A DNA stretch of 35,171 nt from Biscogniauxia marginata. Lineage: Eukaryota > Ascomycota > Sordariomycetes > Xylariales > Xylariaceae. Position numbers and translations under genes: made by a program. The stretch spans positions 1-35,171 of the forward strand of contig MU404247.1 of the NCBI GenBank assembly GCA_022695795.1, read 5' to 3'. The notes under the pieces are model-generated. The model worked only from the letters and a program-made list of their open reading frames with translations. It was not told the origin of the DNA and made no database searches. This document shows positions 1-13,007 of this stretch, piece by piece; position 1 is the stretch's first letter; each line of letters begins with the position of its first letter.

Positions 1-91
1 AATTTTTAATTTTTAATTTTTAATTTTTAATTTTTAATTTTTAATTTTTAATTTTTAATTTTTAATTTTTAATTTTTAATTTTTAATTTTT
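1..91. repeat. (AATTTTT)n microsatellite at the left edge
   Basis: Thirteen uninterrupted copies of the 7-mer AATTTTT, followed by one copy with a T-to-C change. It does not resemble a fungal telomere (TTAGGG type). It is probably where assembly stopped. Confidence 0.95.
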
Positions 92-959
92 AATTCTTAA
101 TAAAAATACACTAGTTATTAACCACTAAAAAATTAAATCCATTTTAAAAACAACTTTTCAAAATACTTTAAATATTTTTAATTCGAATTTATAATTAAAT
201 ATCGATACTTTAAAAAAATTCTCTATTATATTCGATATATAAACTTCGAATTCGAATATAGCTTTTATAGGAATTATTATTTCGTTTATTAATACCAATT
301 TTAATTTTAATTATAAATTAATTAGTTTTAAAAACTTAGTAACTAACTATATAAATATTTATATTTTTCAAGAATTTAAAAATATATTACGAAATTATTC
401 GAATTTACTATTAAAAGTATTTTTAGGTATTTTATTTTTATTATATATATATTTTTAATTTAATTAATTTTTTTATAATATTACATAAAATAACGCTCGA
501 AATAACAATATATTTATTTAACAATTTTACGATATATATAATATTCGATATTCGTTATATTATATATATTATTAATTTAATTATGTAAGATATATTAAAA
601 AACTATATATCAAATAACGAAATAACTGATTTTATATCGGATTATATAAATATATAATTATTTATATTACAAGTCGACGATAAAATATACAAAGAAAACG
701 ATATTTAAAAAAATAAGTTATTTATTAATTTTATTAATTTTTAATATTAAATTTAATTAATCGAATTCGACGAATTACAACTTTAACGAAATATACTACC
801 GATATTCGAAAAGAATTTATTTAAAGAATAAATAATACAAAATAAAACCATATTTTAAATAATAATTATAATAAAAAAATTATTCCTTTAAGTTATTCCT
901 TTATTTATTTCTTTTTCTTTATTTACTTTATTTAAATTATAACTATTTATTTATTAAAT

Positions 960-1940
960 TTACTAACTAAATGGAATTCGACTTATTATATAATAAAAAC
1001 TTTTATTAAATTAAAAAAAACCTTTAACATATATATATATATTGAAATACGTCTCATCTCGAATTTAAAAAGTTATTTTTAAATAACTTAAATTAGTTTA
1101 CTTTAAAAGAATTAAAGCGAATATTTAAAATATTCGTTAAACCGTTAATTTATTTACAAGCTAAAATATATATAACTATATTTCGTGATTTATTATTTAT
1201 TTATCAAATTTAGAAAATTTTAAAAATAATAATTATAAATTATTAAAGACAAATTCAAAACGGAACAAATTTAATAAGTTATTTTATTTATTTATTTATA
1301 TTAAAATAAATATTAATTATTTAAATAAAAACTAATTTACGAAAGTTTTATTATAGCTATATAAAAAAGCTCTTTAAAATTAAATAAATATTTTCCTCGA
1401 AAATTAAATTTAAATAATATTAAAAAAAGGACTTAAACCTTATTTATTTAGTATTATTTTAGACCCTATATAAAAGACTAGTCATTTTCAGCAAAACGGT
1501 TTATTATTTCATTATTTAGTAATTAAAAACGATATTTTAAATTTATTATTATTTATTAAAGTTAAACGAGAAAAAGAGAGCAATAATAACTTTAACGTTA
1601 ATATGTCTTTCGATAAATTAAACGAACTTAAAAATAATAATAATTTATTATTCGAAAATAATTTAAAATTAAACGACAATATATATATAAAGGAAAATAA
1701 TTTAAATAACAAAAAATTAAACGTTTATTTAAATGAAAAGAAATACCCTAAAAAAATAAGTTTTTTTATTTTTAATTTTTTAATTAATAAATAAATAACT
1801 AACTATTTAAAAAACAAATATTTTAGCATAGTGGAAAATAAATAACCCACGATTTCTTATTTTATTTATTTTAGCAAAACGTTATTTAATAATTCTAGTA
1901 ATAACGACATTTATCGAAATAAATTACAACCGGAAACGGT
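960..1940 (+). pseudogene. hAT-family transposase ghost, 3' half, destroyed by RIP
   Basis: Conceptual translation with stops ignored recovers hAT transposase landmarks in order. At 972-1028 the frame reads WNSTYYIIKTFIKLKK, matching the conserved hAT block around RWNSTY.ML..AL.L. Near 1,090-1,260 there is a KELKRIFKIFVKPLIYLQA-like stretch. At 1826-1924 comes WKINNPRFLILFILAKRYL followed by a degenerate ..TTFIE.., corresponding to the hAT C-terminal dimerisation region (W..N...P.L...A..YL.I...S...ER.FS). Stops occur where Trp or Gln codons would be expected after C-to-T or G-to-A change. An open stretch at 1603-1794 is just an Asn/Lys-rich segment of the same ghost. The 5' half is not identifiable. 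A second, reverse-oriented copy of the C-terminal part lies at 14,255-14,590. Confidence 0.75.
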
Positions 1941-2430
1941 TAAATGGTTAACTTTATTAAAAAGCTGGAAAATAACTAATATTATAACTTTATAACAAGA
2001 ATATAAAGCAAATAACGATTTAGAAAAAATAGAAGAAAATTAAATATATATATAAATAGCTTTTTTATATAGAAATTATAATTTTTTTAAAAAATAAAAG
2101 TTATAAAAATTAATAATATATATTATTATAATTTAATATATAAAAAGTAAATTAATAACTTAAAAAATAAAAAAGTTATTTAATTAATAAAGTTAATTAA
2201 TTTTTAAAAGTCGATATTAAACGTTTTTTATTATAAAAACTTTTTATATAAATAACTATTTATTTAAATAACTTAAAATAATTATAAAAATATAATAATT
2301 TATATAATATGGAATTTTATTTATATATTAAGAACTATTTAAAAAGGCTTTAAATCTATGAAAATAAACCTTACTTTTTAACCGATTTTTTTAAAAAGTA
2401 ATGATAATAATATAAAAACTTTAATATTGA

Positions 2431-2558
2431 ATCATTTTTTAGTTACTAATTAACTAACTAAGCTTTAGTCTTAATTAGTCAAAGCCTTGATTAATATTAA
2501 TTTAGTTAGTTAGTAACTAAAAAATGACTAATTACTAATGACTAAATTTATAACCCTG
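2431..2558 (+). mobile_element. 3' terminal region of a hAT-like element
   Basis: This stretch ends in TAACCCTG, the inverse of a CAGGGTTA terminus. It contains a long hairpin: 2432-2461 (TCATTTTTTAGTTACTAA...) pairs with about 2502-2527 (...AGTAACTAAAAAATGA). The same terminal architecture recurs at 3,520-3,623, 4,325-4,434, 17,104-17,207 and 18,690-18,800. It lies downstream of the transposase ghost at 960-1940 and is probably that element's 3' end. Confidence 0.6.
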
Positions 2559-2688
2559 GATAATTATAATATGTTTAAACATTATATATATATATACCTT
2601 TTTATATTTTATTTAAGTAGTAACGCTTATTTATATAAAAAAGCAATATAACTACTGAATATATAATTAATTAATTATATATTATTAT

Positions 2689-4434
2689 TAGGGTTGTGAT
2701 TAAGTTACTTATTAGCAGGGTTGTGATTTAGTTACTAATTAGTTATTAACGGCCTTGATTAAAATTAGACTAGTTAGTTAGTAACTAGTGAAAAACTAGT
2801 AACTAGCCAAGCTTTTTTTTAAAAATTATTTAAATTTAATTAATTATAATTTAATTTAAACTTTTTAAAAACTTCTTTAATATAATAAATTAATATAAAT
2901 AGTTATTTAAATAATTAAATAACTTTTTATATAATTAAGTTTATAATTAAGTTAAACTAAATAATTAACTTAATGTTTTAGTTTTTATAATATTATTAAA
3001 TAACTTATTATATTTTTAAATGTATTTAAAATAAAATTAATTAACGTTTTTAATTGAATTATTTTATAAGTTTAAATTTCTACCTTTATAATTACTAAAA
3101 ATAAAAATAAGTTTTAACCTTAAAACAGTTAAATAGTTAACTTTATTAAAAAGCTGGAAATTAAATAGTATTAAGAATTTATAAAAGCAATTTCAGGGAA
3201 ATAATGGGATTAATAAAATGGAAGAAAATTAAAAGTATATTAAATTAAAGTTTTTTTAGTTAAATAATTAACTTTTTAAAATTTAAAATTTATATATATT
3301 AAGTTTTAAAAGTTATATAATTTAATTAAGAAAAAGTAGAATTTTAGGTTTAATAATTAAAAAGTTATTTAATTAAATAACTTGATTGTTTTCTTTTCGT
3401 TAAAAGTAAACGTTTTTTTATAATAAAAAACTATAAGTTAAATAACTTTTTAATGTTATTATTTACTATAAAATAATTTAAAAATGATAAAGATTTTTAA
3501 AGGTATTTTTTAAAAAGCTTGGCTAGTTACTAGTTTTTCACTAGTTACTAACTAACTGACTAGTCTCTAGTTAGTTAGTAACTAAAAAGTGACTAAAAAC
3601 TAGTGACTAAAATCACAACCTTGCTTATTAGTAACTTAAGTTAGTAACTTACCAAGCTTTTTAAAAAACAATTTTCAAATTTCAATATTATTTATAATAT
3701 AATTAATTAACTTATAATTAACTTATAATTTTATTTTTAATTAATAAACTTATATTACGTTATAAATTTAAAAATAAAAATATTTTTGTTTTAAAAGGTA
3801 ATAATAATAATAATTTTATTTATAAATATTTAAATAATTACTATATAAATTAATTAATATTTTAATGAATTTTAAATTATTTTAAATTAGGGTTTATATA
3901 AATTATATAAATAATATATTATTTAATTTATTCTTTAAACTTTATAATTACAAGTTATTTAACTTATAATTATTTATTATAAAAAAACGTTTACTTTTAA
4001 CGAAAAAAAACAATTAAGTTATTTAATTATAAATCAAAATTTAAGTTTTTTATTATATTATATAAAGGTAAAGTTTAATATAAATTTATAATAAATAATT
4101 AAAAAGATATTTAAAAAATTAATTTTTATTTATTTAAAATGCTAAATGTAACTTTTTATAAACCTTGATTTAAATAATTAAATAACTTATTTAATAATTA
4201 ACTTAAAATTATAAAGTTTATATAATAATTAAAATAACTTTTTAATTAAATTAATTAAAAAAGAACCTTTTAAAAAGGGCTTAACTTAATTTAAATATTA
4301 ATTATTTTAACTAAAATTTAAAAAAGCTTGTCAAATTACTAGTTTTTTTTTAGTTACTAACTAACTTATAAAAAACTTAAGTTAGTTAATAACTTAATTT
4401 TAACTAAAAACTACTAATTTTTTTCACAACCTTG
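2689..4434. mobile_element. Non-autonomous hAT-like element (outer), split by a nested insertion
   Basis: The left terminus is TAGGGTTGTGATTAAGTTA (CAGGG with its C changed to T) and the right terminus is ...TTTTCACAACCTTG. The two ends are inverse complements apart from transitions. The flanks carry an identical 8-bp direct repeat, ATTATTAT, at 2681-2688 and 4435-4442, the target-duplication length of the hAT superfamily; its low complexity weakens this one. Without the nested element the body is about 0.83 kb and has no coding content, so it would depend on an autonomous relative. Confidence 0.7.
2716..3623. mobile_element. Nested non-autonomous hAT-like element with perfect 8-bp TSD
   Basis: It runs from CAGGGTTGTGATTTAGTTAC to ...AAAATCACAACCTTG, giving inverted termini over about 17 bp. 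It is flanked on both sides by CTTATTAG (2708-2715 and 3624-3631), which also restores a continuous outer-element terminus when the insert is removed. Subterminal hairpins rich in TAGT/ACTA lie at about 2,750-2,815 and 3,520-3,605. The interior has no ORF but shares a segment (around 3,128-3,215, with AACTTTATTAAAAAGCTGG) with the sequence downstream of the hAT ghost, so it is probably a deletion derivative of that transposon. Confidence 0.82.
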
Positions 4435-7398
4435 ATTATTATTATATAAATCTCTTTTATTACGTTATTTAATATAAAAAACGAGTAATTTAATTAACGC
4501 GAAAATTTAAGCCTTTAACTTTTTTATTAATAATATAAACTTATTAAAAAACTTTATAATTTTAAATAATTAAATAATATAAAAACTAATTTAGTTATAT
4601 AATAAATAATTATTAATTATTCTTGTTTTAACTTTATTTTCGTTTTCGTTAAAATTAAAAATTAAAATATTAAATTTGTAATTTTAAAACTTATTTATAT
4701 TAAGTCGTTTTAAATTTAATATAAAATCCTTGTTTTTAATATACTTAAAATTTATATTTATATTTAACGACTTAATTAAAGGCCTTAAAAATGTTATTTT
4801 TATTTTTACGTTATTTATAAACCTTATAAAAACGATATTTCGTATTATTAAATATTAAAAAAATAAATTAAAAAGCGATAATTTTAAAATACTTATATAT
4901 TTAATATTTATAAGTTTTATTTTAATATTAGCTTTATTAAAAAGAAAATAATAACGTAAAAATATTTTTATAAATAAAAGTTAAAATATATTACCAAAAA
5001 TATAATATAACTATATAAGTATTAAAAAATATAAGTTAAGTTTTAAATTAAAATACCTTATTTTAAATTATAAAACGAGTTTTTCACTCACTTTGAAAAG
5101 TTAACTTCGTAAGAGTTTATTTTTTATTTATAATGTTATATATTAATTAAAAATAAATTAACTCCATTTTAAAATATGTCATTCTCGAGCTCGATAAAAT
5201 ATAAAACTTATTAAAAGAAATTTAAAATTAAATAAAAAAACATTTATAAATAACTAAATAAGTAATTTTTTAGTATAATTTTAGTATAATTTTACTTGTC
5301 AGCGGGGGGTTATTATATATAAATTATAAAAACTTATATATTTAATAAACGTTTTAAAGGGTTTAAAAGTTACTCTTTTTTCGTATTTTAAAAAAGCCTT
5401 ATTTCTTTTTATTTCTCGATATAAATTAAACATTATAAATCTTTTTAGCACTTTTATAAATAATTACTCCCCTTTTTAAAAACGCTTTATTTTATAACTT
5501 AAAAATTTTCAATATAATAAATGTTTAATTAAGGATTTTTATTTTTATATAAAACTTTATTTTATAATAATTTATAATAATTTTCTTTTTTATTTTAAGT
5601 TCTTTTTTCATTATTATTTCTCAAAAAGTTCTCTTTTTTAAAAAAGGGAGTTATATATAACATTTAAAAAATGCTTTTTAATAAATTAAATAATACTTAT
5701 TCACGGTTTTATAAAAAATATTTTTTAACTAATAATTTTATAAAACGGTTAAAATTATTTTATATATATAATAACACTCGTTTTTTAAAAACGATTTAAA
5801 TATAATTATTAAAGTTTTATTATTATATAAATAAATATATTTAAAAGAAATATCGTCATTAATAATAATATACTTCTTAATAACATCGATATTTATTAAT
5901 TTTACAAATAAATACTTAAATATTAAATAATATTTTTAATAATAAATAAATACTTTTATAAAAAGTTTTATATCGTTTAATAAAACCCCCCGAAATTATT
6001 TAAATATAAATTAATAATAATTAAAAAAGAATTATATATTCGTAAAAATTAACTTTTTATTATTTCTTAAACGTAATAAACTTATAACCCTTATTAATAC
6101 GATAAAAACTTTTTAATACAATTATTAAAAGAGTAAAAATAAATAATAATTTCGAAATATAAAAAGTATTTTATTAAATAATAGAATAGAATATTACTTT
6201 TTTTTAAGAATATTAATAAATAAACCTCATTATTATATATATTAAAAAACATTATAAAAAAGAAGTTATATTTTTATATTAATTTTATTTATAAAAATAT
6301 ATAAACCTTTAATCTTTAAAGCGAGAAAAATAATATTAACAAAATTATTAATACTCTCTAAAATTTTAAATAAAAGTTATATAAATATTAAAACGAAAAA
6401 TAAAAATAATTATATGTTTACGTTTAATTTTTATACTTTTATTATTATTATTTGAAATCTTCTTATTTAATTTCCGTTTTAATAAATTAAGCTTAATTTT
6501 TTTTTAACTTAACCGCGATACTATTTATATTATTATAAACTTTTTTATAAAAAAAGATTTATATTATTCTTTTTTTAATTTTATAAAACTTATTTGTTTT
6601 ATTATTACGCGTTTTTATAACGTAATTAATAAAAAACTAAATAAAAAAATAATAATACTAATTTAAAATAATATGAAACCGTTATTTTTTATTTATAAAC
6701 CGGAAATAATAAAATTAAATATTATTTTCTTAAAAAAATTATTATAATAATAAACGACTTAATTCTTAATAACGTGTTATTATTTTTATTAAACTTTATA
6801 CTTATAAATTATATATTTATTACTTTAACGATATATTAATTATTAATATTCAAAATATTAAAATCCGAATAAATACGCGGCATAATACTTTATTAAGTTA
6901 AAACATATATATAATAAAATCTTTAATATATAAAGTTTTATAGCGATATTTAAACCCTGGAAATTTTATTATTATTATTATTATAATAAATACTTATAAA
7001 AGAATTAATTTTAAATAATAAAAGTTTTATATTGTTATTTTTAATATATATATTATAATTAATAAAAACATTATAAATACTTTTAATTATTTTTATTTTA
7101 TCGGTTTTTCGATATTAAATAAATAACTAAATATATTTAGCGAAATTTTATTTAATATAATTAAGGCGGAATAATATTATCATTTTTAATTAAATTTATA
7201 AAGTATTATTATTATTATTAAATATTAATTACGTTAATAATTATAAAAATAATTAAAAATTATAACTTTAAACGAAGTTATTTTAACTTAATAAAGCGAG
7301 TTAAAGTTATTACTTATAATAATAAATAGATATAACGTTATTACGCGAAATAATAACGTTATATTTAAATAAATTAATAAAAATATAACCATTTTAAT
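4435..7398. other. Unassigned RIP-degraded sequence
   Basis: About 3 kb with no readable gene, no clear terminal repeats and no recognised protein relic on either strand. Two short G or C runs stand out against the AT background: GTCAGCGGGGGGTTA near 5,297-5,312 and ACCCCCCGAAA near 5,985-5,996. They are inversely oriented and might be remnants of element ends, but this is not supported further. Confidence 0.6.
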
Positions 7399-9878
7399 AA
7401 AAGGTTTAACGTGTTTTATAAGCGAGTAAGCTAGTTTTTACAACTTTCGTAATTTTAATCATTAAAAAATATTTACACGGCATTAAAATTAATTAATAAT
7501 TATTATTATTCGAATCGTTTTTTTTAGTTTTACATTTTAAAAACCGAATATCTTTTTTATATTAAATAATTAGTTTCTTAACACGTTATTTAAATTAATT
7601 AGTTTATAAACAATATATTTATTATTATTATTAAAACGTATAAAATTATACTTATATGTTTTTTTAAAATATTTATTTATTTATTTTAAAACTTAATAAT
7701 ATTAATAAAAATTTAAATAACTTATACGGTTAAATATAAACGGCATTATTCGAGAATAAATTACCATAAATTAACGACACTTTATTATAATATTTCTTAT
7801 ATAATATTATAAAAACGAAATAATAATATATTTATATAATTAATTATAAAATTAAATATTTAAATTTTTGTATTTTATAAAAAGATAATAATAATTTAAT
7901 ATATTATTAATTTAAATAATTAGTTACTTTTTTCTCGTTTAAATTATATTATCACGATAATAAACTTTTTATTACGTAAACACGACGCGAAGTAAGTCGA
8001 AAAGAACTAGACTTTTAATTTTATATAATAATAAAAATCATTATAAACGCGTTTAAATAAATAAATCGATTATTAAAAAGCTTTATACGAAAACCTAGAT
8101 ATATACTGAAAATAATTTAAATTAATATAATAATAATAAATATAAAACGATATAAATGACTTTAATAAAATTAATAAAAAATTTTAATAAAAATTATAAT
8201 TATTTAAATTATTAATATTAACGTGTCTCATAAGCGAGTGGGCCACTCGATTTTTTATACAAAATCGACTTTTTTAAAAATTCATAACTTTACGCGTAAA
8301 AATCGTAAAAATCTCGGACCTTTTTTTTAGTTATATAATTATAAGGTTTAACTAAAAGTAAAATCAAAAAAATAAATATCAAAAGACGCGAAAAGAAAAC
8401 GCGTAAAAACTAAAATTAAAACAAAACGCACGGACCTTTTTACGTATTTCTTTATACATTTCACTTTTATTTTTTTATTTTACTTTTAGTTAAACCTTAT
8501 AATTATATAACTAAAAAAAAGGTCCGAGATTTTTACGATTTTTACGCGTAAAGTTATGAATTTTTAAAAAAGTCGATTTTGTATAAAAAATCGAGTGGCC
8601 CACTCGCTTATGAGACACGTTAATATTAATAATTTAAATAATTATAATTTTTATTAAAATTTTTTATTAATTTTATTAAAGTCATTTATATCGTTTTATA
8701 ATATCGCGATAACTTATTATTATTAAAAAGTAATGTTAAAATGTTAAATAAGAATTAAATAATAAATAAACTTAATATAAAATTCCTAAAATATTTCGAC
8801 TTTTATATTAAAAATCGAATATAAAGCTTTAAACGCTTATTAATTTTAAATAATTATAAAAGTTATTATTTTATAAAATTAAAAAAATGTTATAAAAAAC
8901 TTAATATTATTACACTTTATATATTTTAATGTTTTTAAAAAGTATATAATAATTATTTAAAAGATTTAATAAAACGTTATTATTATTATGTTATAAAAAA
9001 CTTTTTAGTTAATTTTATTAAAATATTTATTATTATAATAATTATTTTAAATATATAAACTAAGTTTCGCGTAACTAAATTAGTTTTTTTAATTTTAAAA
9101 AGGTTATTATTATATTACTTTTTATATAAAAAACGCGTATATTTTTTTAAATTTTAATATAAATTAAGTATTTTAAAAAACTAAAATATTTATATTAACT
9201 TACGAGATATTATTATAATTTAATTTAATTATAAATAAAATTAAAAAGCATTAAAGAAATTCTTTTATAAATATTTATAATTAACTTATAAAAACTATTT
9301 TATTATTAATATATAAAATAGTTTTATTACGAAATAAAATTACTTATTTTCGAGAAATAAACTATATTTTTAATAAACGACGTAAAATTAAAAATAAATA
9401 ATTATAAATAAAAAGAATATTTAATAAAAAAAGGAAATAGTTTTATAAATTAAAAAAAATATATTATAATTAATAAAAAATAATAATATATATTTATATA
9501 ACGAATAAAGATATATTTAATAGCATAACAAATAAAAATATAACTAATAATATTTATATAATAAATAAAAAGGTATTTAGTAATTTAAATTTCGAGGAGT
9601 TATAATTAATTCTTTATTTTAATTTTAAGGGGTTTTAACTTGAAAAATATAATGAGATAATTAACTTAAATTACGCGTTAAAAAACTAAATATTTAATAT
9701 AAAAAAGGGATTCGGTTTTTAAAACGTAAAACTAAAAAAGACGATTTAAATAATAATAATTATTAATTAATTTTAATGCCGCGTAAATATTTTTTAATAG
9801 TTAAAAATACGAAAGTTATAAAAACTAGCTTACTTACTTATGTAACTTATTTATTTATAAGACACGTTATAAACCTTG
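7399..9878. mobile_element. Degenerate TIR DNA transposon, type 1 (ATAAGCGAG ends), about 2.5 kb
   Basis: The left end reads AAGGTTTAACGTGTTTTATA and then AGCGAGTAAGCTAG. The right end, reverse-complemented, reads CAAGGTTTATAACGTGTCTT and continues with the same AAGTAAGCTAGTTTTTA...ACTTTCG block. The inverted similarity runs about 200 bp inward on each side, through a TTTTAAAAACCGAAT block, to near 7,590 and 9,670. The interior is RIP-degraded; I could not read a transposase, so the superfamily is unknown. No convincing target duplication is visible. A 560-bp palindrome sits inside it. Confidence 0.65.
8141..8700. repeat. Near-perfect 560-bp palindrome (230-bp arms, 100-bp spacer)
   Basis: Positions 8141-8370 are the reverse complement of 8471-8700, with one mismatch (8365 against 8476). 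All other aligned blocks were checked base by base. The spacer is 8371-8470. Within each arm, at 8220/8621, begins a TIR-like motif ACGTGTCTCATAAGCGAGTG, which itself holds a small palindrome (CGAGTGG-G-CCACTCG). Flanking sequence before 8141 and after 8700 is not complementary. The near-identity of the arms contrasts with the heavy decay of neighbouring repeat copies. Confidence 0.95.
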
Positions 9879-10866
9879 AAATATCGTCGTTTAAAAAAAC
9901 TATAAATTAAAATCGACGTTAATAAAATTATTAAATTTCTTTTTCGTATTAATAAAATAATATATATAATTTCGCGTCAGCGTAATCAAGGAATAAAACT
10001 AATATAACACGTTATTTTTACTTTTAATAAGACATGTCGTTTTAAATTTAATAACACTAATAATATTAATATTAATAATTTATATATTAAATTAAACTAT
10101 ATAATATTTAAAGTTATAAATAACGATAATACTTAAAACGTTAATATTTTAATTAAAAGCTTTTATATATATTTAATTAAGCCGAATAAAAATAATGATA
10201 TAAATAAATCATAGAAAGTTTATAATAATTCGATATATATAAAAAAGAACTTATTATTTTAATAATAAAAACTTAAACCGGCATAAAGAATTAAAGTATA
10301 TTACTTATTAATATAAATAAAAACATAAATATAATAATTAAATTCTAAAAAAAGGATAACTATTAAATATATATATAATATTAATATAAAAAACGATTAA
10401 TCATATATTATATAATTAAGTAAATAAAACTAAATAAATAATAATAATTTACCTTTGCGTAGTTAATAATTATACTTTTATAATAACCCTTTTTAGCTCG
10501 AGACGGCTTTAATTACTACGTATAAATATATGTTTTAAAACTTATAAGGAAGACCTTAAAACTAGCTAATTTTACGCGTTTAATTAGTTATACCACTTAA
10601 AATCAAGTGTAAAACTTTAAATATTAACATTATAATAATAATATTATAATAATACGTTATAAACTTTTATAACGTCTTTTAAGTTTTAAATTTTAGTTTT
10701 TAAGTAAATTATTATTTAACACCTTATATTATATTATTTTTATAGGAATTTTGAGTGTTATTATTTACGTTTTTAAGGTTTTAATTAATTTAAGTTTTAT
10801 TAATTTACTTTATAATAAATTAAAGGTATTTTTATTTTTAACGGTTTTTTAAGTTATTATTATATT
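9879..10866. other. Unassigned RIP-degraded sequence
   Basis: AT-saturated DNA without readable ORFs or recognisable protein relics. AACACGTTA near 10,005 and AAGACATGTCG near 10,026 echo the ACGTGTC element termini, so this may be further debris of the same group. Confidence 0.5.
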
Positions 10867-11080
10867 ATATTTAAACGTTAACGTACTATATAAGCGAGTA
10901 AATAAAACAAGCTTATAAACGAAATTTCATAGTTATTACACTTTTAATTATTAAAAATCATTTACGCCGCATCGAAATTAATTAATTAATATTATTATTA
11001 TTTAAATTGTTTTATTTACTTTTATATTTTAAAAACCGAACACCTTTTTTATATTAAGTATTTAATTTTTTATTTTAATT
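10867..11080 (+). mobile_element. Left end of a type 2 ATAAGCGAG TIR element
   Basis: It begins TTAACGTACTATATAAGCGA and continues AACAAGC...CGAAATTTCATAGTTATTACACTT, then ATTTACGCCGCATCGAAATT and the shared AAAAACCGAACACCTTTTTT block. It matches the copy at 15,526 and the inverse copy ending near 19,512. It differs from the type 1 ends (7,408; 14,593) just after the GCGAG motif. The matching right end is not obvious nearby. The following interior, to about 12,330, is related to that of the type 1 element (compare 7,900-8,100 with 11,330-11,500) but yields no readable protein. Confidence 0.55.
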
Positions 11081-12334
11081 TTTTAAGTTTTTTTATTATT
11101 AATTAATTTAATTTAATAACCGAAAATATTATTTAAAACTTAAATTAATTATATTAGTTTTTTTTAAGTATCGAAAATTTATAATATTCTTAGTATTATA
11201 TTATAATAACGATTTAAAAATATATTTACGCGATTGATTATTATATTAAATTTTTAAAAACTTATATTTTATAAAAAAAGCTATAATTATTCGACGTATT
11301 ATTAATTTAAATAATTAATTATTTTTTTCTTGTTTTTATTACGTTATTAAGATAACAAATATTTTATTACGCGATCGCGACGCGAGGCGTGTCAAATAAA
11401 ATTAAGCCTTTAATTTTATGCGGCGACAAAAAACCTTTTAAACACGTTTAAACAAATAAATCGATTATTAAAAAGCTTTTTACGAAAACTTAAATATATA
11501 TTAAAAATAATAAATATAAAATAATATAAATAATAATAATAATTATTATATATTATTTTAATTAAAAAACATTTCGTTTCGTAATATTATAATAACTTAT
11601 TATTTTTAAAAAGTAAAATTATAATATTAAATAATAATTAAATAATAAATAAGTTTAATATAGATTTTATAAAGCATTTTTATAAATATACGAAAAAGAA
11701 AACGAAAAGAATTACATATTTTTTAGTTTTAAATAATTATAAAAGTTAATATTTTATTGACTTCGAGAATTATTATTTAAAAAAATATCGTTATACTTTA
11801 TATGCTTAATTATTCGTTATATAAATTTTAACTTTTTAACTTCGTATATTTTAATATTTTAAAGTAAATATATAATAATTATTTATATTATAAAAAAAGA
11901 CTTTTTAATTAGTTTTATGAAAATTTTTATTTTAAATATATAAATTAGATTTCGCGTAATTAAATTAAATTTTTAATTTAAAAAAAGTTATTATTATATT
12001 ATTTATATTTATACGAATAACGTATATATTCTTTCTCGATTTCGATATAAATTAAGTGTTTTAAAAAGCTAAAACATTTATAATAACTCGCGAAGTGTTT
12101 TTATAATTAAATTAAATTATAAATAAAATTAAAAAAGTATTAATAAATTTTCTTTTAAATATTATTTTAATGCTAATATATAAAATGTTTTTATAACGAA
12201 ATAAAATTACTTGTTTTTAAAAAATAAACTATATTTTTTAATAAGTGACGTAAAACTAAAAATAAATAGTTATAAATAAGAAAATTATTTGATATAAAAA
12301 AAGATGACTTTATAAATTAAAATAATATTATAAT
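11081..12334. other. Interior of a degraded TIR element, no gene
   Basis: This stretch repeats in diverged form the interior sequences seen at 7,570-9,650, 15,050-15,300 and 18,830-19,300 (inverse). It carries blocks such as TTTTTTCTTGTTTTTATTACG and AATCGATTATTAAAAAGCTT. Stops occur in all frames. Confidence 0.5.
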
Positions 12335-13007
12335 CAAGGTTGTAATTAAGTTACTTATTAGTAACTTAAGTTAGTAACTTGTTAAGACTAGTTTTTTAAA
12401 CCTTTAACTAAAACTAGTGTAAGTTAGTTACTAACTTGACTTAAACTAGACCTAGTTAATTAAAGGCTTAACTTAAACTAACTTATATAAGTCAAGTTAA
12501 TAACTTAAAAAAAACTAGTAACTTGCCAAGCTTTTTAAACTTTTAATTAATTTAAGCCCTTTTTAAAAAGTTATTTTAATTATTATATAAACTTTATAAT
12601 TTTAAGTTAATTATTAAATAAGTTATTTAATTATTTAAAGTAAAGTTTATAAAAAAGTTATATTTTATATTTTATTATATAAATTATATTAAACTTTATC
12701 TTTATGTAATATATTAAAAAACCTAGATTTTAACTTATAATTGTAAAGTTGAAAAAATAAATTAAATAACATATTATTTATATAATTTATATAAACCTTA
12801 ATTTTAAAAAACCAGAGTTTATTAAAAAATTAATTAATTTATATAGTAATTATTTTAATATTTATAAATAAAATTATTATTATTATTATTTTTTAAAACA
12901 AAAATTATTTTATTTTTAAATAAAGGTTTAGTGATTAACTAAGACTAGTTTTAGTTAAAGGTTTAAAAAACTAGTCTTGGCAAGTTACTAACTTAATCAC
13001 AACTTTG
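12335..13007. mobile_element. Non-autonomous hAT-like element, about 0.67 kb
   Basis: It opens with CAAGGTTGTAATTAAGTTAC and closes with ...ACTTAATCACAACTTTG, an inverse match apart from RIP-type transitions. AACTAGT-rich subterminal hairpins lie at both ends (12,360-12,530 and 12,930-13,000). The flanking octamers (ATTATAAT and TATATATA) do not match, so no target duplication can be claimed. There is no coding content. Confidence 0.6.

Noticed and set aside
1..91. Telomere repeat at the left end
   Set aside because: The 7-mer AATTTTT has no G-rich strand and does not match known fungal telomere repeats.
1512..1794. Small opposing ORFs at 1512-1712 (minus) and 1603-1794 (plus)
   Set aside because: Low-complexity Asn/Lys/Leu strings in AT-saturated DNA; the plus-strand one lies within the hAT transposase ghost.
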